From positions 1,302,001 to 1,366,000 of the forward strand of contig CAWHEL010000004.1 of NCBI GenBank assembly GCA_963828555.1: a stretch of DNA of 64,000 nucleotides, written 5' to 3'. This document shows, piece by piece, positions 54,521 to 63,517 of the stretch (positions within the stretch are counted from its first letter, which is position 1; each line of letters opens with the position of its first letter). A program made the position numbers and the translations under genes. This DNA is from JADJPO01 sp963828555. Lineage in GTDB: Bacteria; Actinomycetota; Actinomycetes; Actinomycetales; Kineosporiaceae. A model generated the notes under the pieces. That model was given only the letters and a program-made list of their open reading frames with translations, did not search any database and was not told the DNA's origin.

Positions 54521-54591
54521 GGCGACCTCCTCTGACAGGGTGCGACTGATCTTGTCCCGCAACGGGTCCACCGCGCGCGTCGGCACGCCGG

Positions 54592-55698
54592 TCACCGCTT
54601 CTCGGCGAGGGCGGCCGCCGCCGTGCCGCGGAGCAGGGCGAGTAGGTCGTGAGCACCCTCGTGACCGTCGTACCCGGTCGGATCGGTGCGAGCCGACGTC
54701 GGGTCGGGGTCGAGCTCGGCGAGATCGCCGACCACCGTCAGCCCGTCCGCCACGCGATCGGACAGTGCGGCGAGGTCCTCGGCCGCCCAGCGCCGCACCG
54801 TCGGCACCCGGGCCTCGTCCATGGCCAGCCGGCGGGATCGGCTGCGCGGGCTCGACATCCACGCCGCGAGCAGCCGGCCGCGCAGCCGTTGCCGCTCATC
54901 GTGGGGAACCCCGTCGGCCTCCAGGATCGCGTTCATCTGGCGCAGGGTCTCGGTCTGGGAGGGGGTCAGCGAGTCGTTGTTGTCCCGGCGCGCCACCACG
55001 GCGTCGGAGACGACGTCGAGCAGGTCGGCCAGGCCGCAGGCCTGGGCGAACCTCGGCCACAGCTCGTCCCGGCGGGCCGCCGGGGGAGTCGTGACCACGG
55101 TGACCTGGCCCAGGCCCACCACGGCGGCCCACCGGTCGACCAGGCCCGGCAGGCCGAAGGCGGTCCAGAACGGGCTGCGGCGCTCGGGTCGCTGCAGAGT
55201 GACCGCGTCGAGGTACTCCTCCATGGGAGCAGTGGCACCGTTCTTGACGTTCTGCTGCCAGACGCTGGTCAGTACCCGGCCGAGGTCCCGTGCCGTGATC
55301 ACGACGGTCACCGGCCCCGGGGGCCTGCCGAGCGCCTCCACGACGGCGGAGATCTCGGTCGGCCCGAAGTTGGAGAGCGCCTCGGCCGAGACCAGGGCGG
55401 GCCCGCGGTGGCGACCCAGTTCGGCGACCACGCGCTCGAGGTGCCGGACGCCGTTGGCCCGCACCGTCTCGTCGACCCAGCGCACGCCGCGCCCGGCCAG
55501 GGCGTACACGGCGGCCTGCTGGTTCAGCCCCTGCTGCGGCAGATATCCCGCACCGGGATAGAGGACGCCCGCCCGGGCCAGGTCCCTACGATGCGCCCGC
55601 AGGATCGACTGCAGGTACGTCGTCCCGGACTTGGGGGTGCCGATGTGCACGGTCACGCCGCGCGCATGGACACCCCGAGCGGTTGGTCTCCATCGCAT
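54592..55698 (-). CDS. Sulfotransferase-family protein
   Basis: A 368-residue protein with the PAPS 5'-phosphosulfate loop GTPKSGTTYLQ (20-30) after a short first strand. SAEALSNF and TVVITARDLGRVLTSVWQQN (about 135-154) follow, the latter resembling the 3'-phosphate-binding region with Arg. It probably transfers sulfate from PAPS to a hydroxyl or amine acceptor. ATG at 55698 lies 7 nt from TACGCT. It is the next gene after the fusion enzyme at 55721, on the same strand. Confidence 0.83.
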   Translation of the reverse strand: MRWRPTARGVHARGVTVHIGTPKSGTTYLQSILRAHRRDLARAGVLYPGAGYLPQQGLNQQAAVYALAGRGVRWVDETVRANGVRHLERVVAELGRHRGPALVSAEALSNFGPTEISAVVEALGRPPGPVTVVITARDLGRVLTSVWQQNVKNGATAPMEEYLDAVTLQRPERRSPFWTAFGLPGLVDRWAAVVGLGQVTVVTTPPAARRDELWPRFAQACGLADLLDVVSDAVVARRDNNDSLTPSQTETLRQMNAILEADGVPHDERQRLRGRLLAAWMSSPRSRSRRLAMDEARVPTVRRWAAEDLAALSDRVADGLTVVGDLAELDPDPTSARTDPTGYDGHEGAHDLLALLRGTAAAALAEKR

Positions 55699-55705
55699 TT
55701 GACAT

Positions 55706-55711
55706 AGCGTA
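55706..55711 (-). promoter_or_regulatory. Leaderless -10 element of sulfotransferase gene (TACGCT)
   Basis: Minus-strand TACGCT with a 7-nt spacer to the ATG at 55698, inside the 22-bp gap behind the fusion gene. It supports the longer N-terminus over downstream GTG starts (55656). Confidence 0.45.
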
Positions 55712-55720
55712 GTCGACCGA

Positions 55721-58105
55721 TCACCAGTTGCTGTTGCGGCGCAGCCAACGTAGGTGTTCGCGATCCCCGAGCAGCTCCAGACGCCGCCACAAGGCGCTCG
55801 AGGGCACCGCTTGGCTGGCGTGCGCATGCACCGCCTGGAGCTGCGGGGCGCGGTCGACCGGCACCACGAGGTCGACCTGCTCGGGGGCGTGACCGGCGAA
55901 GGGGATGCCCAGCTCTCGGCGCAGCCCCTCGCTGACCTCCAGCGGCAAGGTCCAGGCCAGCACCGGCAGGTCGAGCCGTTGGGCACAGCGCACGGCGGCT
56001 GCCGTGGCTACGACGTGGTCGGGGTGCCCGGTGATCCCCGAGGGGTCGAAGACCAGCAGCCCGTCGGCCTGCCGGCGCTCCGCCTGCGCGGACACCTCCG
56101 CCGCGAGCAGGTCGAGGTCCAGCGCGGCGAGCCCGCCGTCGGGGAAGTCGCGCAGGACGACGTGCCGGACGTCGAGCAGCCGCGCCGCCTCGGCCAGCTC
56201 GTGCTCGCGCAGCTCCCGCAGATCGCCCTCGACCCCGTGCAGAGTGGAGGCCTCGCCGTGCGTGAAACAGAGCACCCCGACGTCGGCACCCCCGGACCGG
56301 AACGCGGTGAGCAGGGCGCCGAGGCCGAACGACTCGTCATCCGGGTGGGCGACCACCACCAGCGGACGACGCCAGCCGGGCAACGCGGCCCCGGCGTCGG
56401 CCAGGCAGGCGATCGGCAGGTCGAACCAGCGCAGCCGCGCAGGCAGCGCGCCCAGGGCCGGATGATCCTGCTCGCCCGCCTGTCGGCCCGAGGGCACGGC
56501 ATGCGCGGCGCAGAGCTCGCGGGCTGCCGCGACGGCGTCCTGCGGGGGTGTGCCTGCGACGCCGGCGATCGAGCGGGGATAGGTCATCGACCCGTCGGCG
56601 GTGTAGTGGATGTCGCGCAGGGTGGGAGCTGTGGAGATGACGTCGGCGCGATGGCGCCACAGGCCGGTGACCGGGTTGAAGTGGTAGTCCTCGATCAGCC
56701 GCCAGCCCTCACGGGCGACCAGGTCGACCGCCTCGACGAGGAAGTCCGCCACCGGTTCGGGCAGGAAGTAGTTGAGGTTCACCCGCACCCAGCCGGGCTT
56801 GAGGCCCTCCCAACCGGCGGCGACGGCCTCCTGATACGCCGCCGAGTCGGCCTCCCCGATGCCCAGAAGATGATGGCCGTAGGGGCCGGCGCAGGAGCAA
56901 CCACCCCGGGACTGGATGCCGAACAGGTCGTTGAGCAGGGCCACCACGAGGTTGTGGTGCAGGACCGGCCGGCCCGGCGGGCGGACGGCGAAGGAGACGA
57001 TGGCCAGCCGTTCGGCGTCCGGATCGCCGAGGATCTCGATCGCCGGATTGGCCCGCCAGACCGTCATCGCCCGCCGGAGCAGGTCCGCCTCGCGGGAGCG
57101 GATGGACTGCGTGCCGACCGCCGACTTCAGCTGCATCACCATCCCCGCCCGGATCGACTCCACGATGGCCGGGGTGCCGCCCTCCTCACGATGCTCGACG
57201 TCGCTCAGGTAGGCGTGCCGGTGCGGGGTCACGAATGCCACCGTGCCGCCGCCCGGCACCACCGGGACCGTGTTGTGCACCAGACCCCGGCGGACGGCGA
57301 GCACCCCGGGCGTGCCGGGCCCGCCGATGAACTTGTGCGGCGAGAGGAACACAGCATCCTTGGGCGCCGACTCGTCGTCCATGTCGATGTCGAGGTAGGG
57401 ACCGGCCGCGGCGAAGTCCCAACAGGCCAGGGCGTCGTGCCGGTGCAGCAGCTGGGTCACCGCGCGGGTGTCGCTGAGCAGTCCGGTCACGTTGCTGGCC
57501 GCCGAGAACGAACCGATCCGCAGCGGGCGGTCGGCGTGGGCCAGGAGCTCTGCCTCCAGGTGCTCCAGGTCGATCTGGCCGGCGGGGGTCGCCCGGATCG
57601 GGACCACGTCGGCGATCGACTCCCGCCAGGGCAGCTCGTTCGAATGGTGCTCGTAGGGGCCGATGAGGACGACCGGGCGCGACTCGGGCGGGATGTGGTC
57701 GGACAGGTGCCAGCTCCGGTCGAGGTCGGCCGGGATGCGCAGTCCGAGGATGCCGATCAGTTTGTCCACCGCGGCCGTCGCGCCGGACCCGGTGAAGATC
57801 ACCGCGACGTCCGCACCAGCACCCAGGCCCTCCCGGACCAGGGCACGGGCCTGCTCGCGCAGGCGCGTGGTGCGTCGTCCGGTGGCGCTCGCCTCGGTGT
57901 GGGTGTTCGCGTAGGTGGGCAGCACCTCCTCCCGGATGAAGTCCTCGAGGAAGTCCAGTGCACGCCCGGACGCCGTGTAGTCGGCATACACCGTGCGCCG
58001 TGGCCCGTACGGGCCGTCCAGGACCCTCCCCTCGCCGATCACGCCGGCGCCGATCCGCGCCACCAGGGCGTCGGCTGCGGAGGGGGAAAGGGAGGCTGCG
58101 GCCAT
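55721..58105 (-). CDS. Class V aminotransferase (cysteine desulfurase-like) fused to PIG-L deacetylase
   Basis: A 794-residue two-enzyme protein. Residues about 20-560 are a class V PLP enzyme: ADYTASGRALDFLEDFI (41-57), PYEHHSNELPW (150-160), PLP Lys258 in FLSPHKFIGG, and a cysteine loop SRGGCSCAGPYGHH (Cys403, Cys405) like those that carry persulfide in desulfurases. Residues about 580-794 are a PIG-L/LmbE domain with zinc motif AHPDDE (586-591) and GHPDH (693-697), as in mycothiol-pathway MshB/Mca. ATG follows CCGGAG. It begins 2 bp after the TDT transporter gene, so one transcript. A function in thiol/sulfur metabolism is inferred. Confidence 0.85.
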   Translation of the reverse strand: MAAASLSPSAADALVARIGAGVIGEGRVLDGPYGPRRTVYADYTASGRALDFLEDFIREEVLPTYANTHTEASATGRRTTRLREQARALVREGLGAGADVAVIFTGSGATAAVDKLIGILGLRIPADLDRSWHLSDHIPPESRPVVLIGPYEHHSNELPWRESIADVVPIRATPAGQIDLEHLEAELLAHADRPLRIGSFSAASNVTGLLSDTRAVTQLLHRHDALACWDFAAAGPYLDIDMDDESAPKDAVFLSPHKFIGGPGTPGVLAVRRGLVHNTVPVVPGGGTVAFVTPHRHAYLSDVEHREEGGTPAIVESIRAGMVMQLKSAVGTQSIRSREADLLRRAMTVWRANPAIEILGDPDAERLAIVSFAVRPPGRPVLHHNLVVALLNDLFGIQSRGGCSCAGPYGHHLLGIGEADSAAYQEAVAAGWEGLKPGWVRVNLNYFLPEPVADFLVEAVDLVAREGWRLIEDYHFNPVTGLWRHRADVISTAPTLRDIHYTADGSMTYPRSIAGVAGTPPQDAVAAARELCAAHAVPSGRQAGEQDHPALGALPARLRWFDLPIACLADAGAALPGWRRPLVVVAHPDDESFGLGALLTAFRSGGADVGVLCFTHGEASTLHGVEGDLRELREHELAEAARLLDVRHVVLRDFPDGGLAALDLDLLAAEVSAQAERRQADGLLVFDPSGITGHPDHVVATAAAVRCAQRLDLPVLAWTLPLEVSEGLRRELGIPFAGHAPEQVDLVVPVDRAPQLQAVHAHASQAVPSSALWRRLELLGDREHLRWLRRNSNW

Positions 58106-58107
58106 GT

Positions 58108-59115
58108 CTACTCCGGGCGGACGAGCTCGCCGCGGATGAGCGCGAGAGCGGTGCGGGCAGTGAGAATGGTGACCAGGGTGCTGGTCGCCGCCAGTGTCGC
58201 GGCGCCCAGCCAGGCAAATCCCAGCACACCCCTGGATGCATGGGCGGCCAGCAGTGCGCTCGACGCCGCAGCCAGCGGGAACGAGCCGGCCCAGGCTGAG
58301 AGGGCGAACGGCAGCCGGACCAGGCGTGGGGCCTGCGCCGCCAGGAGCAGGACCTGGAACACCGTGACCCCGAGCAGCACCCGGGCCGGAGCGTCGGACC
58401 AGTCTCCACCCAGGCGCACCCAGGCCAGGGCGGCGACCGCCGGCGGGGCGATCAGGATGGCCACGGTCGGGCTCAGCCGATCCGGCAGGGCATCGCCCAC
58501 CATCAGCCGGGAGAGCACCAGGGCGAGCATGGGCAGCCAGTAGACCAGCCCGATCGCGAAGAAGAACCAGGAGATGTCCGCCGGGGCGTGGGCCACCCCG
58601 GCGAGCGGCACGACCAGGTTGCCGACCACCGGGATGAACCAGCCCGGGTGCACATGTGCCAGGGCGAACCGCGGGTCGGCCATCCAGACCCGGATCACAT
58701 CGAGGGTGAACGCGAGTTGGGCAGCCGCCCCGACCCACCACAGGCCCGCCGAGAGGGCAGGTCGGTCGGGCAGGACGACGGCGGACAGGAGCAGAAGGGA
58801 GATGCTGATCGTCGGCACGAAGGCGATCCGGATCGGGTGGCGCCATTCGCCTCGGGTGGCGGCGGGAAAGCGCACCGTCTTGGCCGCGTAGCCGAGCACC
58901 GCGAGCGCGAAGACCGTCACGGCGATCCAGCCCAGTGCCTGAGCGATCGCGATCGGCGCCCCGAACGCCTCACCGGCCCGCCGCCAGGCCAGTGATGTGC
59001 CGGCCAGCCCCATCACGCTGGCGAAGATCGTCACCGGGAGGTGGGCCAGCGACGCCTCGGTCGGGGGCGCGGGAGCGGTGGCTGGGGTGGTGGTGGGGGA
59101 CACGACGTCCATCAT
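58108..59115 (-). CDS. TDT/SLAC1-family anion transporter (TehA/sulfite-exporter-like)
   Basis: A 335-residue membrane protein with about ten hydrophobic helices, the layout of the tellurite-resistance/dicarboxylate (TDT) family, which includes SLAC1 anion channels and fungal sulfite exporter Ssu1. HVHPGWFIPVVGNLVVPLAG (about 166-185) is the family signature. ATG follows TATTGT by 6 nt. A CsoR/CstR-type palindrome overlaps that -10. Promoter context and neighbours point to sulfite or thiol-related anion efflux; this is inference. Confidence 0.85.
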   Translation of the reverse strand: MMDVVSPTTTPATAPAPPTEASLAHLPVTIFASVMGLAGTSLAWRRAGEAFGAPIAIAQALGWIAVTVFALAVLGYAAKTVRFPAATRGEWRHPIRIAFVPTISISLLLLSAVVLPDRPALSAGLWWVGAAAQLAFTLDVIRVWMADPRFALAHVHPGWFIPVVGNLVVPLAGVAHAPADISWFFFAIGLVYWLPMLALVLSRLMVGDALPDRLSPTVAILIAPPAVAALAWVRLGGDWSDAPARVLLGVTVFQVLLLAAQAPRLVRLPFALSAWAGSFPLAAASSALLAAHASRGVLGFAWLGAATLAATSTLVTILTARTALALIRGELVRPE

Positions 59116-59121
59116 GACCCG

Positions 59122-59140
59122 ACAATACCCCCTGGGGTAT
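59122..59140. promoter_or_regulatory. CsoR/CstR-type operator over divergent promoters
   Basis: ATACCCCCTGGGGTAT (59125-59140) has perfect 7-bp arms about a 2-bp centre, the form typical of CsoR-family operators (copper CsoR or persulfide-sensing CstR). It overlaps the minus-strand -10 TATTGT (59122-59127) of the transporter gene, and its right end forms a plus-strand -10-like TATATG (59138-59143) towards the DUF2892 gene. A bound repressor would silence both. Confidence 0.65.
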
Positions 59141-59250
59141 ATGTCCCGGAGGACGGTGACCGCGTGTGTATCGAATCGGGGGGCGGATACGTCCATGATG
59201 GGCAAGCCCGCGACCGTCCGAGGTCGCGGCCTAGGTGTCCGGAGGAGACC

Positions 59251-59469
59251 ATGATTCGCAACGAAGGCCCCGTCGACCGCGCTGCCCGCGCAGTCATCGG
59301 CCTGATCGCGGCCATCGCCGCCTTGAGTGTCGGCGCCGGGTCCGTTCTCGGCATCGTCCTGCTCGTGGTCGGAGGCGTCTTGCTGCTGACTGCGGCCACC
59401 GGCTTCTGCCCGCTGTACCGCGTGCTCGGCAACATCACCACTCTGCGCTCCGGCAGCGCGGGCAAGTAA
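59251..59469 (+). CDS. DUF2892 (YgaP-like transmembrane) protein
   Basis: A 72-residue membrane protein. The entry MIRNEGPVDRAARAVIGLI, two hydrophobic helices (about 12-29 and 31-50) and the conserved GFCPLYRVLG with Cys53 identify DUF2892, the membrane domain found in rhodanese YgaP and as stand-alone proteins in sulfide/persulfide-responsive operons. CGGAGGAG precedes the ATG. It is divergent from the transporter across the CsoR/CstR-type palindrome. Confidence 0.9.
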   Translation: MIRNEGPVDRAARAVIGLIAAIAALSVGAGSVLGIVLLVVGGVLLLTAATGFCPLYRVLGNITTLRSGSAGK

Positions 59470-59511
59470 GCCCTGCGTCCCGGCGGTAGCGCCCGGGTCG
59501 ACCCTGGGCAC

Positions 59512-59517
59512 TACCGT
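59512..59517 (+). promoter_or_regulatory. Leaderless -10 element of ECF sigma gene (TACCGT)
   Basis: TACCGT lies 6 nt before the GTG at 59524, in the 54-bp gap after the DUF2892 gene. No autoregulatory ECF-type -35 (GGAAC-like) is seen. Confidence 0.45.
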
Positions 59518-59523
59518 CGCGTC

Positions 59524-60303
59524 GTGGACGCCGCACAGCTGGGCGGGCTCCTGCCCGCCGAAGTTCCCTCACTCCTGCGCTTCGCACGCACCCTCACCCA
59601 AACCCAGGCCGACGCGGAGGATCTCGTTCAGGAGACCCTGACCCGCGCCATGGAACGCGCCGAGAGCTTCCGCGGAGAGTCCTCCACGGCCACCTGGCTG
59701 CACCGGATCCTGCATCACCTGGCCGTCGACCGGGCCCGCCGCGACCGGGAGCAGCCGATGGAGGAGATCCTCGAAGCGGTCGAGAGCACCTGGCGTGACG
59801 ACGCCTACAGCGTCGACGCCGCAGCGCTGGTGGCCCGGGCCGAGACCCGCGCCGAGCTCGAGGACGCGCTGGTGCATCTGCCGGTGGCGTATCGCGCGGC
59901 GGTCGTGCTGCACGACGCGGAGGGGCTGACCGTTCCGCAGGTGGCCGAGATCCAGGGGGTGACCCTGGCTGCGGCCAAGCAGCGGGTGCGCCGCGGCCGG
60001 ATGATGCTGATCACCGAACTGGGCCGCGGCCACGAGCGCCGGCACGCCCTGCGAGGGGTGCCCCTGCGTTGCTGGGACGCCCGCAGCCAGGTGAGTGACT
60101 TCCTGGACGGCGAGCTCGACCCGGCCAGCGTGGACTTCCTGCGCCGTCACATCGAGAGCTGCCCGACCTGCCCGCCGCTGTACTCGGCCCTGGTCGGCAC
60201 CCGCCAGGCATTGCGCCGCACGGCCGAGGGTCGCGACCCCGACTCGGTCATCCCGCCCGCCGTGGCCGAGCGGCTCGCCGCCCTCACCCGCAACGCCTCC
60301 TGA
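59524..60303 (+). CDS. ECF sigma factor with fused zinc anti-sigma (zf-HC2) domain
   Basis: A 259-residue protein. Region 2 (about 14-76, LTQTQADAEDLVQETLTRAM and STATWLHRILHHLAVDRARR) and region 4 (about 110-165, VAYRAAVVLHDAEGLTVPQV) form an ECF sigma factor. The C-terminal 80 residues carry Cys183, His209, Cys213 and Cys216 (RRHIESCPTCPP), the zinc-binding pattern of anti-sigma factors. Sensor and sigma are therefore one polypeptide, so oxidation or thiol modification of the zinc site could release activity. GTG start is leaderless-like. Confidence 0.88.
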   Translation: MDAAQLGGLLPAEVPSLLRFARTLTQTQADAEDLVQETLTRAMERAESFRGESSTATWLHRILHHLAVDRARRDREQPMEEILEAVESTWRDDAYSVDAAALVARAETRAELEDALVHLPVAYRAAVVLHDAEGLTVPQVAEIQGVTLAAAKQRVRRGRMMLITELGRGHERRHALRGVPLRCWDARSQVSDFLDGELDPASVDFLRRHIESCPTCPPLYSALVGTRQALRRTAEGRDPDSVIPPAVAERLAALTRNAS

Positions 60304-60490
60304 CCCAGCCGGCGCCTGGTCGCCCGGGTGTCCCTCGCCGGCCCGACCGAAGGCCGCGTCTGCCCCGCCTGACGGCCGAGTCAGCCCCGCCTGATGGCGA
60401 CTGTCCACACAGGCCCCGCGAGGGTCGGCTCAGCCCGAGAAGTGTCCATACGAGCCCACCCGCTGACGGCTGACGGCGCGCGGTCCGCTG

Positions 60491-60566
60491 GGAGATCACG
60501 ATGGAGATCACGATGGAGAATACTGGTCGCCATCCCAGCCACTTCCTCGCATCGTGATCTCCATCG
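60491..60566. terminator. Large inverted repeat with 12-bp tandem repeat
   Basis: Arms 60499-60515 and 60550-60566 are perfect 17-bp inverted repeats with a 34-nt loop. The left arm is part of two adjacent 12-bp copies of GGAGATCACGAT (60491-60502 and 60503-60514). It probably ends transcription from the sigma factor gene; the tandem copy is unusual and allows two alternative stems. Confidence 0.55.
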
Positions 60567-60792
60567 TCGATGCTGATGGCAGCAGCGGAACCACCACCGG
60601 AGCAGACGCCCGCGGAGGTGCTGCCGGACCCGGGGGTGGTGTGAGCGGTCGCTCCGCCACTGGGCGCCGCGCTGACTCAGGAGAAGCGCAGCCGCGCGGG
60701 GTTGGCCAGTGTCCCCACCGGCCTTTCGTCCCGCTCAGCGCGACCGCCCGTCGCTCGAATCGAACACCAGCGCGAACGTGATGCAGTCCTCG

Positions 60793-60821
60793 TTCGACCC
60801 ACTTCGCGCACACGCTACGGT
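60793..60821 (+). promoter_or_regulatory. sdhCAB promoter, leaderless
   Basis: TTCGAC (60793-60798), 17-bp spacer, TACGGT (60816-60821), then 7 nt to the GTG of sdhC. This is the most complete -35/-10 pair among the leaderless candidates here and gives no ribosome site. Confidence 0.65.
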
Positions 60822-60828
60822 GAGGCTC

Positions 60829-61545
60829 GTGGCAATTCAGACTGCGAACCTCGCGAACGCCAAGGCGCGGCGGACGACGGTCGCCATGAAGATCCTCATG
60901 GCCGTGACCGGGGCACTCTTCGTCTTCTACGTACTGATGCACATGTACGGGAACCTGAAGCTGTTCGCCGGCGAAGAGACCTTCGACTCCTACGCCCATC
61001 ACCTGCGCACCATCGGTGAGCCGATCCTGCCGTACTCCGGCTTCCTCTGGCTCTTCCGGGCGCTGCTGGTGGCCAGCCTGATCGGGCACGCCTACTCGGC
61101 CTTCTACCTGTGGACCAAGGCGAGCGGGGCGCGGAGCCAGCGCTACGCCGTCCGCCAGGCGGGCTCGGCGGCGTTCCGCTCCAAGGCGATGCGCTGGGGT
61201 GGGGTGACGCTGCTGCTGTTCCTGATCTTCCACCTGGTGCAGTTCACCACGAACAAGATCAATTTCAACTCGGATGTCACCGCCTCCGAGATCGCCGACA
61301 GCCCGTATCGGTTGGTGGTGGCCAGTTTCCAGCTGTGGTGGGTCGTCCTGATCTACCTGTTGGCCCTGGCCGCACTCGGCCTGCACCTGCAGCACGGGGT
61401 GTGGAGCGGCGCGCAGACCCTGGGCTGGACCAATTCCCCGACGGCCCGCCGTAATGCCAAGACCGCGGCGGCCTTCATCGCCGCGCTGGTGGTGGTGGGC
61501 TTCGCCCTGCCGCCGCTGGCCATCCTCTCCGGCCTCGTGAAGTAA
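60829..61545 (+). CDS. sdhC: Succinate dehydrogenase cytochrome b subunit
   Basis: A 238-residue membrane protein with five hydrophobic helices (about 22-42, 73-93, 119-139, 163-184, 212-234), the single-subunit diheme-type anchor of actinobacterial Sdh. Histidines in LMHMYGN, GHAYSAF, FHLVQF and LHLQHGVW are candidate heme ligands. It passes electrons from SdhAB to menaquinone. The GTG at 60829 is fixed by the promoter and matches family N-termini (VAMKILMAVTGALFVFYVLM). Confidence 0.93.
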   Translation: MAIQTANLANAKARRTTVAMKILMAVTGALFVFYVLMHMYGNLKLFAGEETFDSYAHHLRTIGEPILPYSGFLWLFRALLVASLIGHAYSAFYLWTKASGARSQRYAVRQAGSAAFRSKAMRWGGVTLLLFLIFHLVQFTTNKINFNSDVTASEIADSPYRLVVASFQLWWVVLIYLLALAALGLHLQHGVWSGAQTLGWTNSPTARRNAKTAAAFIAALVVVGFALPPLAILSGLVK

Positions 61546-61558
61546 GGGTTGCGATCTC

Positions 61559-63513
<1,955 letters not shown>

Positions 63514-63517
<4 letters not shown>

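Larger units (their letters stand above)
60304..60828. other. 525-bp gap between ECF sigma and sdhC
   Basis: No convincing gene. It contains a large inverted repeat with tandem repeats (60491-60566) and, at its right end, the sdhC promoter TTCGAC (60793-60798), 17 bp, TACGGT (60816-60821). The region after 60590 has open frames but no recognisable protein. The in-frame extension of sdhC upstream of 60829 looks non-coding. Confidence 0.55.

Noticed and set aside
55754..58543. A very long plus-strand open frame (over 900 codons) opposite the PLP-PIG-L fusion and TDT genes
   Set aside because: High GC content creates long antisense frames; its translation is low-complexity His/Gly/Arg/Val-rich with no motifs, while the minus strand carries intact enzymes.
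59141..59254. A 37-codon open frame starting at ATG 59141 and ending in an ATGA overlap with the DUF2892 start
   Set aside because: The ATG lies within the proposed -10 of the promoter, there is no ribosome site, and the encoded peptide is arginine-rich without resemblance to leader peptides. The overlap is likely chance.
54592..60303. Recently acquired genomic island around the sulfur genes
   Set aside because: No integrase, transposase, tRNA gene or flanking repeats, and base composition and start signals match the neighbours.
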